Origin: Trichomonas vaginalis G3
Lineage: Eukaryota; Parabasalia; Trichomonadida; Trichomonadidae
Assembly: GCF_026262505.1 (NCBI RefSeq)
Contig: NC_067205.1
Location: 6,386,001 to 6,450,000 of the forward strand
DNA: 64,000 bases
Direction: 5' to 3'
Position numbers and translations under genes: made by a program. Shown piece by piece: positions 54,289 to 64,000 of this stretch; within the stretch, counting starts at the first letter, position 1; every line of letters starts with the position of its first letter. The notes beneath the pieces were generated by a model. It was not told where the DNA came from and did not search any database. It was given only the letters and a program-made list of their open reading frames with translations.

Positions 54289-55978
54289 ATGCCACCTAAG
54301 CTACGTAAGAATATACGTAAGAGGAAGGGAGCATTGAAACATCCAATAGTAAAACTGACACCACAACAACAGTTGCAACAACAAATGATGAATGACCCCA
54401 CTATGTTGCAACAAATGTCAAGCAACCCTATGCTTTTAAACCGAGTTATTGGTGCACAGAGTGGAGGTTTAAGAGCGGCACTTTTAGCGAAAATGGCAGG
54501 CTATGGTGGAGCTGCAGACGGAACAGCTTATAACCCTCAAAGTCAAATGAATTTGAGTTCACTCAAAAATCAAATAACAGATGTCAAAAAGTCAAACATA
54601 GACATACAGAAACAAATAAGTGAAAACGAAAAGAAACTAGAATATGACAGACACACAAAGAAACTCAATGAGTTAAACGTAGAGAAAAAAGAAGAAAGAA
54701 GAACAACTGAAAGAACTAAGTACAGAGGAATATGCGAAAAAAAGTGTCAGAAAAAGCAGCAGAAGTAGCAAAAATGGAACAAGATGTTATAAATTTGAAA
54801 AAACCATACTACTCAATATAAAGTACTGAAAGATGAAGAAATAAAACAAAAAGCCCTGAAGACATATATGGATAGCGATGAGTATAAAAAAGAAGTTGAA
54901 GCAAATGTAAAGGCAGAAAAACTTTTACAGTTGCAAACCAAACCGTACAGTATGAAAACTTAGCACAAGAAAGTAAAAATAACGACGCAGCCATGCAAAA
55001 AGGCAATGAAAAGTGCAGAATATATAAAAGCTAATAATGACTGGTTAGATGCCCAAGCCAACGCTAAAGCAGCCCAACTTATAGGGTCAATAAGGACAAA
55101 AATACAAGCGGATGAAGACAGTTCAAATGAAGCTTTAATGAATGCTGACTTTAAGAATGCCTTCGAAGCTCTTCATAGTAAGGTGAAACTAGTGAACGAC
55201 TTCTCATCTGAAAAAACTGAAGTCTGAGGTTTCGACAAAGAGTTAAGAGAAGTAGCACAAAATATGACGAAAATAACAGATGCAGCAACGAGACAGGCAG
55301 TTCAAAAGTGCCTATGACGCCGTTAGAGCAACTGTTGTGGAAAGTCAAGAAAAAGAGTTACAACAGACCAAAACAGACCTAGTAAATGCTTTCTTAAAAA
55401 CGAAAAGTCAGGTAGGACATTATGCTGCAGATGGAACATATGTGCCAGCTGGTGGAACTTATATACCAGCTGGTGGAACTTATATACTAGCTAGTGGAAC
55501 TTATATACCAGCTGGTGGAACTTATATACCACCAAACCCTTCAAGAGAAGCACCCGCACCAGGACTACCTAAAACATTTACATCGTCACATGGACACAGA
55601 CACAGGCATGCACCACAACAACAACAACCAACAATTCAAAATCCAGCACCACAACAACAACCAACAATTCAAAATCCAGCACAACAACCACCTCCACAAC
55701 CAGCACAACAACCACCTCCACAACCAGCACAACAACCAGCACAAACAGAGCAAGGACATAAAAGAAGTAGAGAACAAGGAAACCAAGAATTCTTAAAAAT
55801 GCTTAAGGAAGGTTATGGTTACCCAGATACTCTTGACTTTAGTGACAGATATAAAGAAGCTATTAGAAAGTTCAAGGAAGGAAATACTGACCCGAACCTA
55901 TTTAGCTTTATGGTTCAGCACCAAATAGATATAATTTCAAACCTGGAAAATACAAGCTCGCTAAGGGATATGATTTAA
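54289..55978 (+). pseudogene. Maverick Gln/Pro-rich coiled-coil gene
   Basis: Starts MPPKLRKNIRKRKGA with a basic stretch, then Gln-rich and Lys/Glu coiled-coil sequence. It also has a short repeat of the type AGGTYIP (about five units near 55440-55530) and a run of PAQQPPPQ units. The role in the element is unknown, perhaps structural. Broken; fossil. Confidence 0.65.
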
Positions 55979-55979
55979 T

Positions 55980-57530
55980 AGCATATCATCCAAATGACAT
56001 GGATGAATTTACTCCGAGATATTTGTTGTCAGAGATAAATGATAATTCAACTATCTTCATGAAACGCGTAAAAAATAGAGACGGAACGAAAGAAGAAAGG
56101 GTTATGAATGCGGATGACTTAAATAGGGAACTTGTTAAAAAACGGTCTCGGAATATATGAAATGCCACCAGATGAGGTACAAGAAACTCAACAGGAAGAA
56201 GTTCAGATACAACCAGACATGGAAGAAATAGTTCAGCAACAACAGCTAGAAGAGCCAGAAGGAAACGAACAAGTCCCTTCCTTTGGAAACTAACTTCACA
56301 GAACTAGATGAAGATTTGGAACAGCCGAAAAATCTTGACCCTCAACAAGAGTATGCGGAGAATATGGAATCTTTCCAAGGTCTAAGAAAAATTCGGCTTG
56401 ACATAGTAGAAGAATATCGAAAAATGTTCGCCGACATACAAAAGACTCCAACATCAGATGAAAATATTCAGCATAGAATGGAAAGTACTGAAAGAAAATG
56501 TACGCAAATACAATAATCCTTTTTACTTACGACCATATAACGTTCAATCTTTGGCTGAACTCGGTGAAAATAAAAGGTTAAATTTCAACAAAACATATAG
56601 AAATGAAACATTGTTTAAAGTTCATTCAAACCTAACCAATATGGAAACAAACCTACTTTTGTTTCTGCAGACTATGGAACTACAATGAGATGGGGTCATA
56701 AAGCTAATCCGGATAGGTGGTTCATAAACTTACAACCACAATTCCAAGAAGTTGTAGACGCAATGGAAGTGAATGGTGAACCAGATATAGCTGGTATTTT
56801 CAGCGCGGCTTTAATGCCATTGAAAGATATGAAACATGCAGATATTTTGGACCAGTATGAAATGAACATGGCTGATGGAAATAAACATCTGACGTTCTAG
56901 AACATTTATCTCAAAGAACTACACAGAAACCATAGAGATGGTATATTGGTGAAGAGTTTAGAAAGAAAGTTAGGGAGAAAGAAGGAAGAGAACCTATTGT
57001 ACATGACCTTGCAAACGAAAGTTTGCAAAATGTCATAAAAACTTACTTTGCAGACAATGAATCGAGAAGGGATGAATATTTAAGAAAACTCAAATGGACA
57101 GTACCAAATGAAATGTTAGTATTGAAAAACATGTTCCTTGACAAAATAAAACCAACTACAGAAATAAATGACGCAAGACTGAAACAGTGGGTAAAAGCTT
57201 TCCCATTCACAAAAGATATTATTGTAACATGGAAAGAAAACCAGAATGGCTACAAAAACATATATTTGGAAACGAGCTTATTCCATATGGACAAGCTCTG
57301 TTTGAAGAGCTTGAACCGGAAACTCAGGAAAGAGTCATGCAAACAATACGCGAAGACTCAAATACAAACTATGACAAAATCTTTCTAGGATAAGGTTACC
57401 TGAGATGGGCGACCAGAGCCCAAAGGCAAAAAGGACATGGGAAATTTACAACATACTAGGTGAACATGAGGCAAAGATGCAACAAAACTCAGTCAGGAAG
57501 AAAGTAAAGCTTGGTCCGAAACAATTATGA
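55980..57530 (+). pseudogene. Maverick region of unknown role before the capsid gene
   Basis: Same strand and base composition as the capsid gene. Traces of acidic, Gln- and Glu-rich protein are seen, but no known family. Broken; fossil. Confidence 0.5.
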
Positions 57531-57569
57531 CACATAAATCCAACTATTCTATATTTTTACCCATATGAA

Positions 57570-59176
57570 ATGTACGCCGCTCAGAATATAACGCCAACAG
57601 TTTTGGATGCCATGAACGGAAATGTTTCCGAATGGTATAACGAATGCGACAATGCCATTAGAAGGTCAGAAATAGTTCCTGGAACTTACGAATATACAAC
57701 TGCTGTTTCTTATGGAAACGTAGGTGAGTTTGGAGAAGGTTCTTCAACAACAGTAGATATTGCTTGCGACAGGTTTCATATTATTTCTATTGACAACTCA
57801 TTCTTATACGTGGAACAAGACATTGAAATAAAACCTTCTGCCAAGTTGTCTGACAAGAAAGGTTGCAATGGAATTTTCTATGTCGGATACCAATATGCTC
57901 CAGAAGTTTTCATGGGATATAAGATATATTCTAACTCTGACTTAGTTCAAACAGTAACATGGGCAAACTATGAATGGTTCGCTTTGAGAAACTCAGTACA
58001 ACCACAAGCTAGAGAACAAACAGACCAGTATGCAACTATTGAGAAAATAAGAAGACTTGACCCTAACGTTCCAGGAGTTTATGTTAACCTTTCTGGTTCA
58101 GATGGAAATGCTGTCACTAAAGTAAAACTGAAACTTAGAGTTCCTTTGTCATCTTTCCTCATCTTCAGGTTTTTAAGATACTTGCCAAACTGGGCAGGAA
58201 AAATTTCTATTGAACTTACTCCAAGCAAAAATAACTTAGTCATTGCACCAACACAAGACCCATTCACTCTTACAGACGTAAAGGGAACAAATCAAACGTC
58301 ATTCGCCGATTTTGCAAAGACAAAGTTGACTTAGACTTTGGTTTCTCAAACTCAACACTGAAGTAAACTATTATTTCAATGCTGCTGGAACTGCTTGGGA
58401 CCCAGTTAAGTTCACATGCGAAAAATTTGAATGCAAGAGAATAGAAAGCAGACTTGCAGTCTATATGTTGGACCCAGATATTTCAAATGCTTTAGCTGCC
58501 AAATATATTGCAGTTCCACTTATGTTCCCTATACACCAAATATCTGTCAAAGACTTTGCAGGTGAAGTTGGAAACCAAAGTGCTGACCCAGGTGCAAGAA
58601 CAGATATTGCTTTAACAACTGCAATGAAACATGCAGATACTATGTTTGTACTGTTCAGACGAACTATAAATGACTATTCTTGTTTCTACAACCCCTGGTA
58701 TTAAATATCATATAAACATAGATGGCAAATATTATCCAAGAGAAGAATATTCTACAGTTGAGGATATGAGGTCATACAACTTGACATTAGATGCTATGAA
58801 CTTTAACAACAACTTCACAACAACCATTAACCCTGAAATGCAAAGTTCTATTATGCCATATGTGAAAGTATGGACTCATACAGGAGGTCAAAAAACTCAA
58901 TATACAAATGGAGACCGTTCAAACTTTTGGCTTGGCATTCCATTTGCTGACTCAGAAGACTTTATGGGTGGTATTTCAACTGTTGGTACTGTACAAATAC
59001 AATATACTGGTGACAGAGACGGTCCAGATGAATTGAGAGCAAAGAAGTTTACAAAACCAATAGCACTTTTCACGGAAGATGCTCTTTTGAAGATTCGTTC
59101 GATGAAACCTGCTGGGGCTCCTCAGATTGGCATAACGACAGCTTCTATCGAGCAGATTTTGGCAGCAGGTCAGTAA
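57570..59176 (+). pseudogene. probable Maverick major capsid region (double jelly-roll type)
   Basis: About 1.6 kb, right for a Polinton major capsid gene. It begins MYAAQNITPTVLDAMNG and is beta-rich with aromatic strands throughout (FEWFALRN-like and FLIFRFLRYLPNWAG segments). Its position upstream of a penton-like gene fits. The assignment is from size, composition and context rather than a decisive motif. Broken; fossil. Confidence 0.6.
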
Positions 59177-59489
59177 GTTGTTCTTGAACTGACTTCTCTC
59201 CGTCAAATATTAACAGTACGCCAGTTTTGACATAATATTGTAAGATAAACTTACCTTTAGAAATATCTGTAAGTTTTGAAGTTATATTTTTGTCTGCTTC
59301 AAGAACTTTCACCATTTCAGTTATACCAACTTTCTTTGCTTTATGAAAATATTTAGGTTCAGCAAATATTGCTATTCTATAACATTTTCCATTGTTTGTG
59401 TAAAGAACTATTCTGTCAATGTATTTGTATTGTTTGTGAGTATAAACTTTGTTCTGCTTCAATTCAATAAGATATCCGAATACGTCCAT
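59145..59489 (-). CDS. small Maverick gene, unknown
   Basis: 114 codons, opposite in strand to the capsid gene and overlapping its end by about 30 bases. A compact mixed protein (MDVFGYLIELKQNKVYTHKQ start) with no recognised family. Looks open; part of the fossil element. Confidence 0.5.
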   Translation of the reverse strand: MDVFGYLIELKQNKVYTHKQYKYIDRIVLYTNNGKCYRIAIFAEPKYFHKAKKVGITEMVKVLEADKNITSKLTDISKGKFILQYYVKTGVLLIFDGEKSVQEQLTDLLPKSAR

Positions 59490-59507
59490 CTTTTTATTCT
59501 AAGTAAA

Positions 59508-60086
59508 ATGTCATTTCCGAAAAATAGAAGCGTAAGTGTTTCAAAAGGTTTAATGGCGGTGGCAGATGTGAAGTTAAATTCACCAACTCAAACAAACAGT
59601 CAAAGTGTTGTTGTCAATGTCAAAGACAGAGATGTTGAAGTGGGGAAACCATACGAAGACGAAGATGGTATAACAATTGTTCCTGTAAAAGAACCAACAT
59701 ATCCTGAAGTTAGCAGAGACTTAAGTTCTGTTGCAGATATTCGAAACGACTACCAACAACTGAAAGACAAACTTCAAACTCAGGAGAAGATTTGTCAAGC
59801 TTTAAGTATAATGTTAAACTTGGTCGAACACAACCCTGTAAAAGTGAACTCATATGTCATTGCACCTCATGAAGTTTTGAAAGAACTATTGAAACTTTTG
59901 ACAGAGGCAGACGATATAAACATCAAAGAAATAGAACCCGACATTAGTTGCTGTGGTGTTTCATATAATGCCATTGACAAGATATACGTTATGAAAGGAG
60001 GTGAAACGTTGAACTTAAAATATAGTTTCCCAGACGTTATAAAAATATTTGACGACCACAACATTTCATTAAAATTTATTTGCTAA
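59508..60086 (+). CDS. small Maverick gene, unknown
   Basis: 192 codons from the ATG at 59508 (MSFPKNRSVSVSKGL). A polar N-terminal half is followed by a folded-looking C-terminal half with QEKICQALSIMLNLVEH and a closing FDDHNISLKFIC. No family is recognised. Part of the fossil element. Confidence 0.5.
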   Translation: MSFPKNRSVSVSKGLMAVADVKLNSPTQTNSQSVVVNVKDRDVEVGKPYEDEDGITIVPVKEPTYPEVSRDLSSVADIRNDYQQLKDKLQTQEKICQALSIMLNLVEHNPVKVNSYVIAPHEVLKELLKLLTEADDINIKEIEPDISCCGVSYNAIDKIYVMKGGETLNLKYSFPDVIKIFDDHNISLKFIC

Positions 60087-60092
60087 GTAAAA

Positions 60093-60323
60093 ATGTCAAA
60101 ACTTCTTGAAAGATGTTTGAAGAAAAATAATATAGACTTTATTTCATGTAAAGGACTTTACACACTTTTAAACGATATGAAAGACCCTGTTTTGTTTGTT
60201 CGTGTAGACAAAGGAAAGTTCTATGTCTTTACAAAATATTTGAACTTCTTAGACAGAGAACTTCAAGAAACGCCATGTGAAAGTTTAGATGAAGTTCTTC
60301 TCCACTTTCAGAAAAACTTTTAA
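60093..60323 (+). CDS. small Maverick gene, unknown
   Basis: 76 codons starting 6 bases after the previous stop (MSKLLERCLKKNNIDF). Short alpha/beta protein, unrecognised. Part of the fossil element. Confidence 0.45.
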   Translation: MSKLLERCLKKNNIDFISCKGLYTLLNDMKDPVLFVRVDKGKFYVFTKYLNFLDRELQETPCESLDEVLLHFQKNF

Positions 60324-60449
60324 ATATATATAAATGGCAGAAGACATTAATGGTTTATACTATTACGACTAAAAACCTGAGTCATATAATTCTATACAAC
60401 AAACTTACAAAGTCCTCAAGGACGATATTGTAAACTAACCTTAAACACA

Positions 60450-60940
60450 ATGACGACTAAAGCCTGTTTTGCTCTTTGACACCAGAAGACTTTATTGTTG
60501 TGAATGGTAAAAAATACTCCTTTGAAGATACTTACTCAGATATACCACAACAGGTTTGTGTTGACTTATTTAATACTTTACGTACGAGTGTAACATGTGC
60601 TGCAACTAGAGCAGGTTTCATTATGTTTGGATGTCCGACTGAGTTTACTATAAACGATATGAGCTATAATACAAAACTTATTTCTGGTTTTTACTACCAA
60701 CAGTTTCCTATAACAGGAAAAGGTGTCATACAAGGAATGTCTATTCCATTGACATTAAGCACACCAATCTTATATATTGTTTCAAACTTAGGTTCAAAGT
60801 GTTATTCGAATGTCGACAGAAACTATTATGACCAAAAGATACTTATGCGTATAAACAATACTTTCTCTGCTGGTTTGCCTATTGTTCATTCGAATGCAGA
60901 ATTTTCAACCTTAGTGAACTCAACACTTTGGCAAGTATAA
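60450..60940 (+). pseudogene. possible penton-like minor capsid gene of the Maverick
   Basis: About 155 residues from PEDFIVVNGKKYSF to LVNSTLWQV, beta-rich with GFIMFGCPTEFTIND and GVIQGMSIPLTLS strands. Size, fold type and place after the capsid gene fit a single jelly-roll penton. Inference from context; broken; fossil. Confidence 0.4.
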
Positions 60941-61099
60941 CGTTGACATTAGTTGACGCAAACTTTGTTCCTGTAAAACTTTTAGTCCTATGATTTGTTT
61001 CAATGACGGCAGAAAGTTTCGAATTGGAAGATGCAACTGGTTGAAAGTATTGTATTACAAGAACAACTTCAACAACAAATAGCTCAAGAACAACAAATG

Positions 61100-62394
61100 C
61101 AACAAATGGAACAACAAAGTCAAGAATAAAAAAATATTATTTTTTTATTTTTATAAAAATGTACAGAATAGATGTTTCAGATTTTTATGACTTCCAAGCA
61201 TTCAGAAATATGTGTCCATTTAGAGACTAAACAAAGCAGTCGAGAATTTGAAACGTTTAGTCATTTATGTTGACTCTGCCCCAGAATGTTATGTCATGAA
61301 AGAATGGGATGTTGTCTTAACAAACCAAGAGCAACAATAGTGTCTGAACAAGAATGTAGACAGAAACTTAAGAAAATAAAAGTCGTACAAGTTGGCATGA
61401 AGATGTTAGATGCTTGGGATATCTTATTGTCAAAACTTGAAGATTTTTCAGTCGTGGTTATAAAGTTCTATACACCTTCTCCAAACTTCTATTCTATCTT
61501 CACTGGATATAAATATGAACAAAGTAGAATGGAAAGAAAATATTATAGAAGCTTGTTAGACCATGTCAAAGAAATTATATGCAATGGAAACGAAAGAGTC
61601 TATGAGTATATCTTATGTTGGTTTGCAAATATCTTACAACATCCAAGTGCTAAAAATGAAACTGCTCTCATTATAATTGGAAAACAAGGAACAGTAAGAA
61701 CACATTCTTTACAAATATCTTATGCAAACTGTTAGAAGGTTATTCGAACCCTAATATGACAAACTTAGAAAACATCTGCGGTAAATTTAACTCTTCAATT
61801 GAGGAATATGAAACTTATAGTTTGCAATGAACTTCAAAGTATAGATACAACAAAAGTTTTGAACTCAGATGCTTTGAAAGAGTCTTATAACAGACAAAGT
61901 TGGAGTTGTTGAAAGAAAGTATAAAGACCAAAGAGTTTGTGAAAATGTTGCAAACTTCATTATGGTTTCAAAACAATGTTGTTCCGATGAAGTTAGAAAG
62001 TTCTGACAGAAGATATGTAGTTGTCAGAACGTCAGATTCTCATATGCAAGATACAGAATATTTTGACGACTTAGCAGAAACTTTGACATCTGACTTTTAC
62101 AACCACTTGTTCTCATATTTCATGACATTAGATATTTCTAAGTTCAATCCAAGACAAATTCCACATACCGAAGAGAGACAAACATTGTTAGAAGCAAACA
62201 AGAGTGTATATGAACTGTTCATAGAAGAAACTGACTTTGTGTCATTAGATGAAAGGTCATTGTACGATTCGTATAAACAATATTGTCAAGAATATGGTTA
62301 TATGGCAGCTTCTAAACGAACATTCTTGGCAAATGTCAAAAGTCTTTTAGATGTTCAGAATGGTGTATATACAAAGAAAAATTTTTCTGAGTAA
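61100..62394 (+). pseudogene. Maverick D5-type SF3 helicase region
   Basis: The block YEYILCWFANILQHPS followed by LIIIGKQG is the approach to the nucleotide-binding loop in D5-like/DUF5906 helicases, and the C-terminal part (YDSYKQYCQEYGYMAASKR) fits the helical domain after the core. Such helicases occur in some Polintons and their viral kin. Broken; fossil. Confidence 0.55.
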
Positions 62395-62428
62395 ATTTTA
62401 AAAAAATTTTTTTTATCCGATAGAAAAG

Positions 62429-62848
62429 ATGACGAAATATATTTCAGTAAACAAGTACATGTCAGGACTTAAAGAAGAACTAGACCCATTCACATATTTG
62501 AATGTTTACTTCTACCATTTTGAAAAGTCTTCATTCAGCAAAGTTTGGAACATCGAACCAGTTAAGTTTGCTATTGTGACTAAAAATGGTGCGAAATTTG
62601 AAGACTTAGACATAGAAGGTTTGTTAGCAGTCAAAGAAAGTTTTGACAGAAGGTTCTCAAACCTTAAAGAAGGCAAAGCATACAAACTTGTTATACCTTA
62701 TGAACCAAAGAAAGCAGACGACTATGAATATTATGAGTCTAAGATAGTTGAAGTTCAAGGTAAATTGGGTAAAAAGATTTTAGAGTCTAAGCCAGTGTTT
62801 GCCCCTAAAGAGGAAGAGAACATTGACATTGACCCAGAAATGTTCTAA
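62429..62848 (+). CDS. small Maverick gene, unknown
   Basis: 139 codons (MTKYISVNKYMSGLKEELD start, acidic end EENIDIDPEMF). Probably a small DNA-binding or accessory protein, but nothing identifies it. Part of the fossil element. Confidence 0.5.
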   Translation: MTKYISVNKYMSGLKEELDPFTYLNVYFYHFEKSSFSKVWNIEPVKFAIVTKNGAKFEDLDIEGLLAVKESFDRRFSNLKEGKAYKLVIPYEPKKADDYEYYESKIVEVQGKLGKKILESKPVFAPKEEENIDIDPEMF

Positions 62849-62865
62849 AAATAAAATTTTATTTT

Positions 62866-63315
62866 TACATGTCATATCTCCCCTTCTCTGGAACTGGTTC
62901 AGGTTCTTTCTTCTCTTCTACTTTTTTCTCTTTCTTTTCTCTCTTCTTCTTCTCTGGTGGAGTTATGTCAAATTTGGCGCAACTATATTTATGTAAAAGT
63001 TCTTTGTCCTTTAATAGCTCATCTATTCTGTTTTTTATTTCATCTTCAAGAACAGCGCATGTGTCTTCTTTGCATTCTAAGAAGTTTTGTTGGACTTCAT
63101 CTCTCCAAGAGGCGTCATCTCTGTCAACAAGTCTGTCATTGACAAATTTTAAGACTGCTCTGCTTAATGTTTTATGGTTCTTGTCATATTCCCAGAAACA
63201 GAACTTTAGAACAAATTCACCTTTCTTGTTTACACTATGTAAGATTTTATGGTCGACAGATGTTTTGCTGTCAAAAGTTTGTCTCGAATATAGATAGCGA
63301 AATCGCTAGACATTT
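62866..63315 (-). pseudogene. small leftward Maverick gene, unknown
   Basis: About 145 codons with LKFVNDRLVDRDDASWRDEV and a Lys/Glu-rich tail containing PPEKKKREKKEKK. Unrecognised; broken; fossil. Confidence 0.45.
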
Positions 63316-63349
63316 TCAAAAAGATAAAAATTTTAATTTTTCTAAAAAT

Positions 63350-64000
63350 ATGTTAGAAAAAAAGTTTGCTGACATTGACAAGAAATTTGAGAATGTTTTA
63401 AACAAGAACAAGAGGAAGTTAGAAAATGCTCAGATAAAGCCTATACATGACAAGTTCTTATTTGCTCAGAATGATATAACAGGTCTAATTGCACCACCTG
63501 GGTCGGGTAAGACTTTCACTTATCTTAAAATGGCTGCACAACAACAAGAACTAGATGAGAAGAACCCATTCTATGAGTTAGTTGTTATTTGTAGTACTTC
63601 TGGTCAATTTGACCAAACCGTCAATTCGTTCAAAGATATTATAAAGAAGTCTAAGTTAGTATGTATAAAGGATACTGAGTTGTTAGATTGGATAAAGAAG
63701 TACCAAAGAAGAGTTTTGAAGTATAATGCTATAAATGAGTATATAAATTCTAAGTTTAAAGACCCAAATGAGGAAATGCAGAGAATATTAGAGAAGAAAC
63801 ACTTCAGAAACAAACAGAAAGAGATAGAATACATTTCGAAGAAATTGCAATCTTACGATTGGAAGACTTACCCTCATAGATGTCTTCTTATCTTAGATGA
63901 TTTCGCCTCTCATCCTTTGTTAAAGAACAGAGAACAAGATATGTGTCGAATTCTTAAGAAGCTCAGACACTTTAACATCTCAGTCGTAATATGTGTACAG
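63350..64000 (+). CDS. Maverick packaging ATPase (A32/FtsK-HerA type), N-terminal part
   Basis: Runs off the window. The Walker A motif is APPGSGKTFTYL, about 45 residues in; the Walker B motif is CLLILDDFA, about 185 residues in, with the expected hydrophobic strand. This is the pattern of the Polinton and NCLDV genome-packaging ATPases. The visible part looks whole, but the gene belongs to a broken element and is noted only as one of its parts. Confidence 0.75.
   Translation, partial: MLEKKFADIDKKFENVLNKNKRKLENAQIKPIHDKFLFAQNDITGLIAPPGSGKTFTYLKMAAQQQELDEKNPFYELVVICSTSGQFDQTVNSFKDIIKKSKLVCIKDTELLDWIKKYQRRVLKYNAINEYINSKFKDPNEEMQRILEKKHFRNKQKEIEYISKKLQSYDWKTYPHRCLLILDDFASHPLLKNREQDMCRILKKLRHFNISVVICVQ

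Larger units (their letters stand above)
50492..64000. mobile_element. Maverick/Polinton fossil (left end to beyond the window)
   Basis: The left terminus appears to be the GC-rich GTAGTGGGGCTTCCAGG and following palindromic GGGGCTGCGCCCC block at about 50492. The right terminus is outside the window. Parts in order: a leftward gene of unknown role, a Gln/Pro-rich coiled-coil gene, a probable major capsid region, several small genes, a penton-like gene, a D5-type SF3 helicase region, and the start of a packaging ATPase. It is broken, with roughly ten to fifteen breaks plus one MULE insertion. Moderate decay suggests an insertion that is not very recent. It is treated here as a fossil. Confidence 0.85.

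Overview
The window looks like nuclear DNA of a parabasalid flagellate, most probably Trichomonas vaginalis or a close relative. It is AT-rich, no gene shows an intron, and three genes have an initiator of the form TCA-Py-(T/A) within 15 bases of the ATG. It carries a hydrogenosomal succinyl-CoA synthetase beta gene with the short leader MLSSSFARN, two Myb genes, MULE and Maverick (Polinton) elements, and axonemal-type genes. The species call is inference from these traits.

Layout. 1-6.8 kb: the end of a CFAP47-like axonemal gene, a beta-helix surface-protein fragment, a BTB-like gene and a UBX/UIM p97-adaptor gene. 7.06-10.0 kb: a decayed MULE transposon. 10.1-14.3 kb: no genes, but several arrays of hairpins. 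14.5-22.5 kb: a type I membrane protein, an inverted duplication of a Myb gene split by a 2.65-kb TTAA-flanked element, a CFAP97-like gene and a PP1-like phosphatase. 22.5-31.2 kb: about seven full or partial copies of one unrecognised gene family, mixed with small transposons and hairpin arrays. 31.4-37.5 kb: about 29 copies of a 209-bp satellite that runs into the 3' end of a 955-codon coiled-coil gene. 40.7-49.9 kb: an R2R3 Myb gene, succinyl-CoA synthetase beta, a TrmO/TsaA-like methyltransferase, a second beta-helix fragment, a broken multi-pass membrane protein and a TBC-TLDc protein. 50.5 kb to the end: a fossil Maverick, broken in about ten to fifteen places and interrupted by a MULE fragment.

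The strongest unexplained signal is a hairpin cassette found at three places (13.15-13.46, 25.82-25.99 and 51.49-52.50 kb). The same four hairpin types recur in the same cyclic order. Their sequences differ between loci, but in the better-preserved units the two arms of each hairpin have changed together. Two other hairpin arrays (11.4-12.55 and 27.54-28.27 kb), a GC-rich hairpin cluster (10.16-10.35 kb) and a perfect 62-nt three-way junction (7149-7210) show the same tendency. Also notable are the satellite seeded by a gene's 3' end, the Myb palindrome with its internal empty-site control, and an 81-bp duplication around the MULE fragment inside the Maverick.

The host genes are single units with no operon logic: flagellar structure (CFAP47-like, CFAP97-like), protein turnover (UBX), signalling (phosphatase), energy metabolism in the hydrogenosome, RNA modification, transcription (Myb) and membrane traffic (TBC-TLDc). 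All family calls rest on reading motifs by eye; no database search was run.
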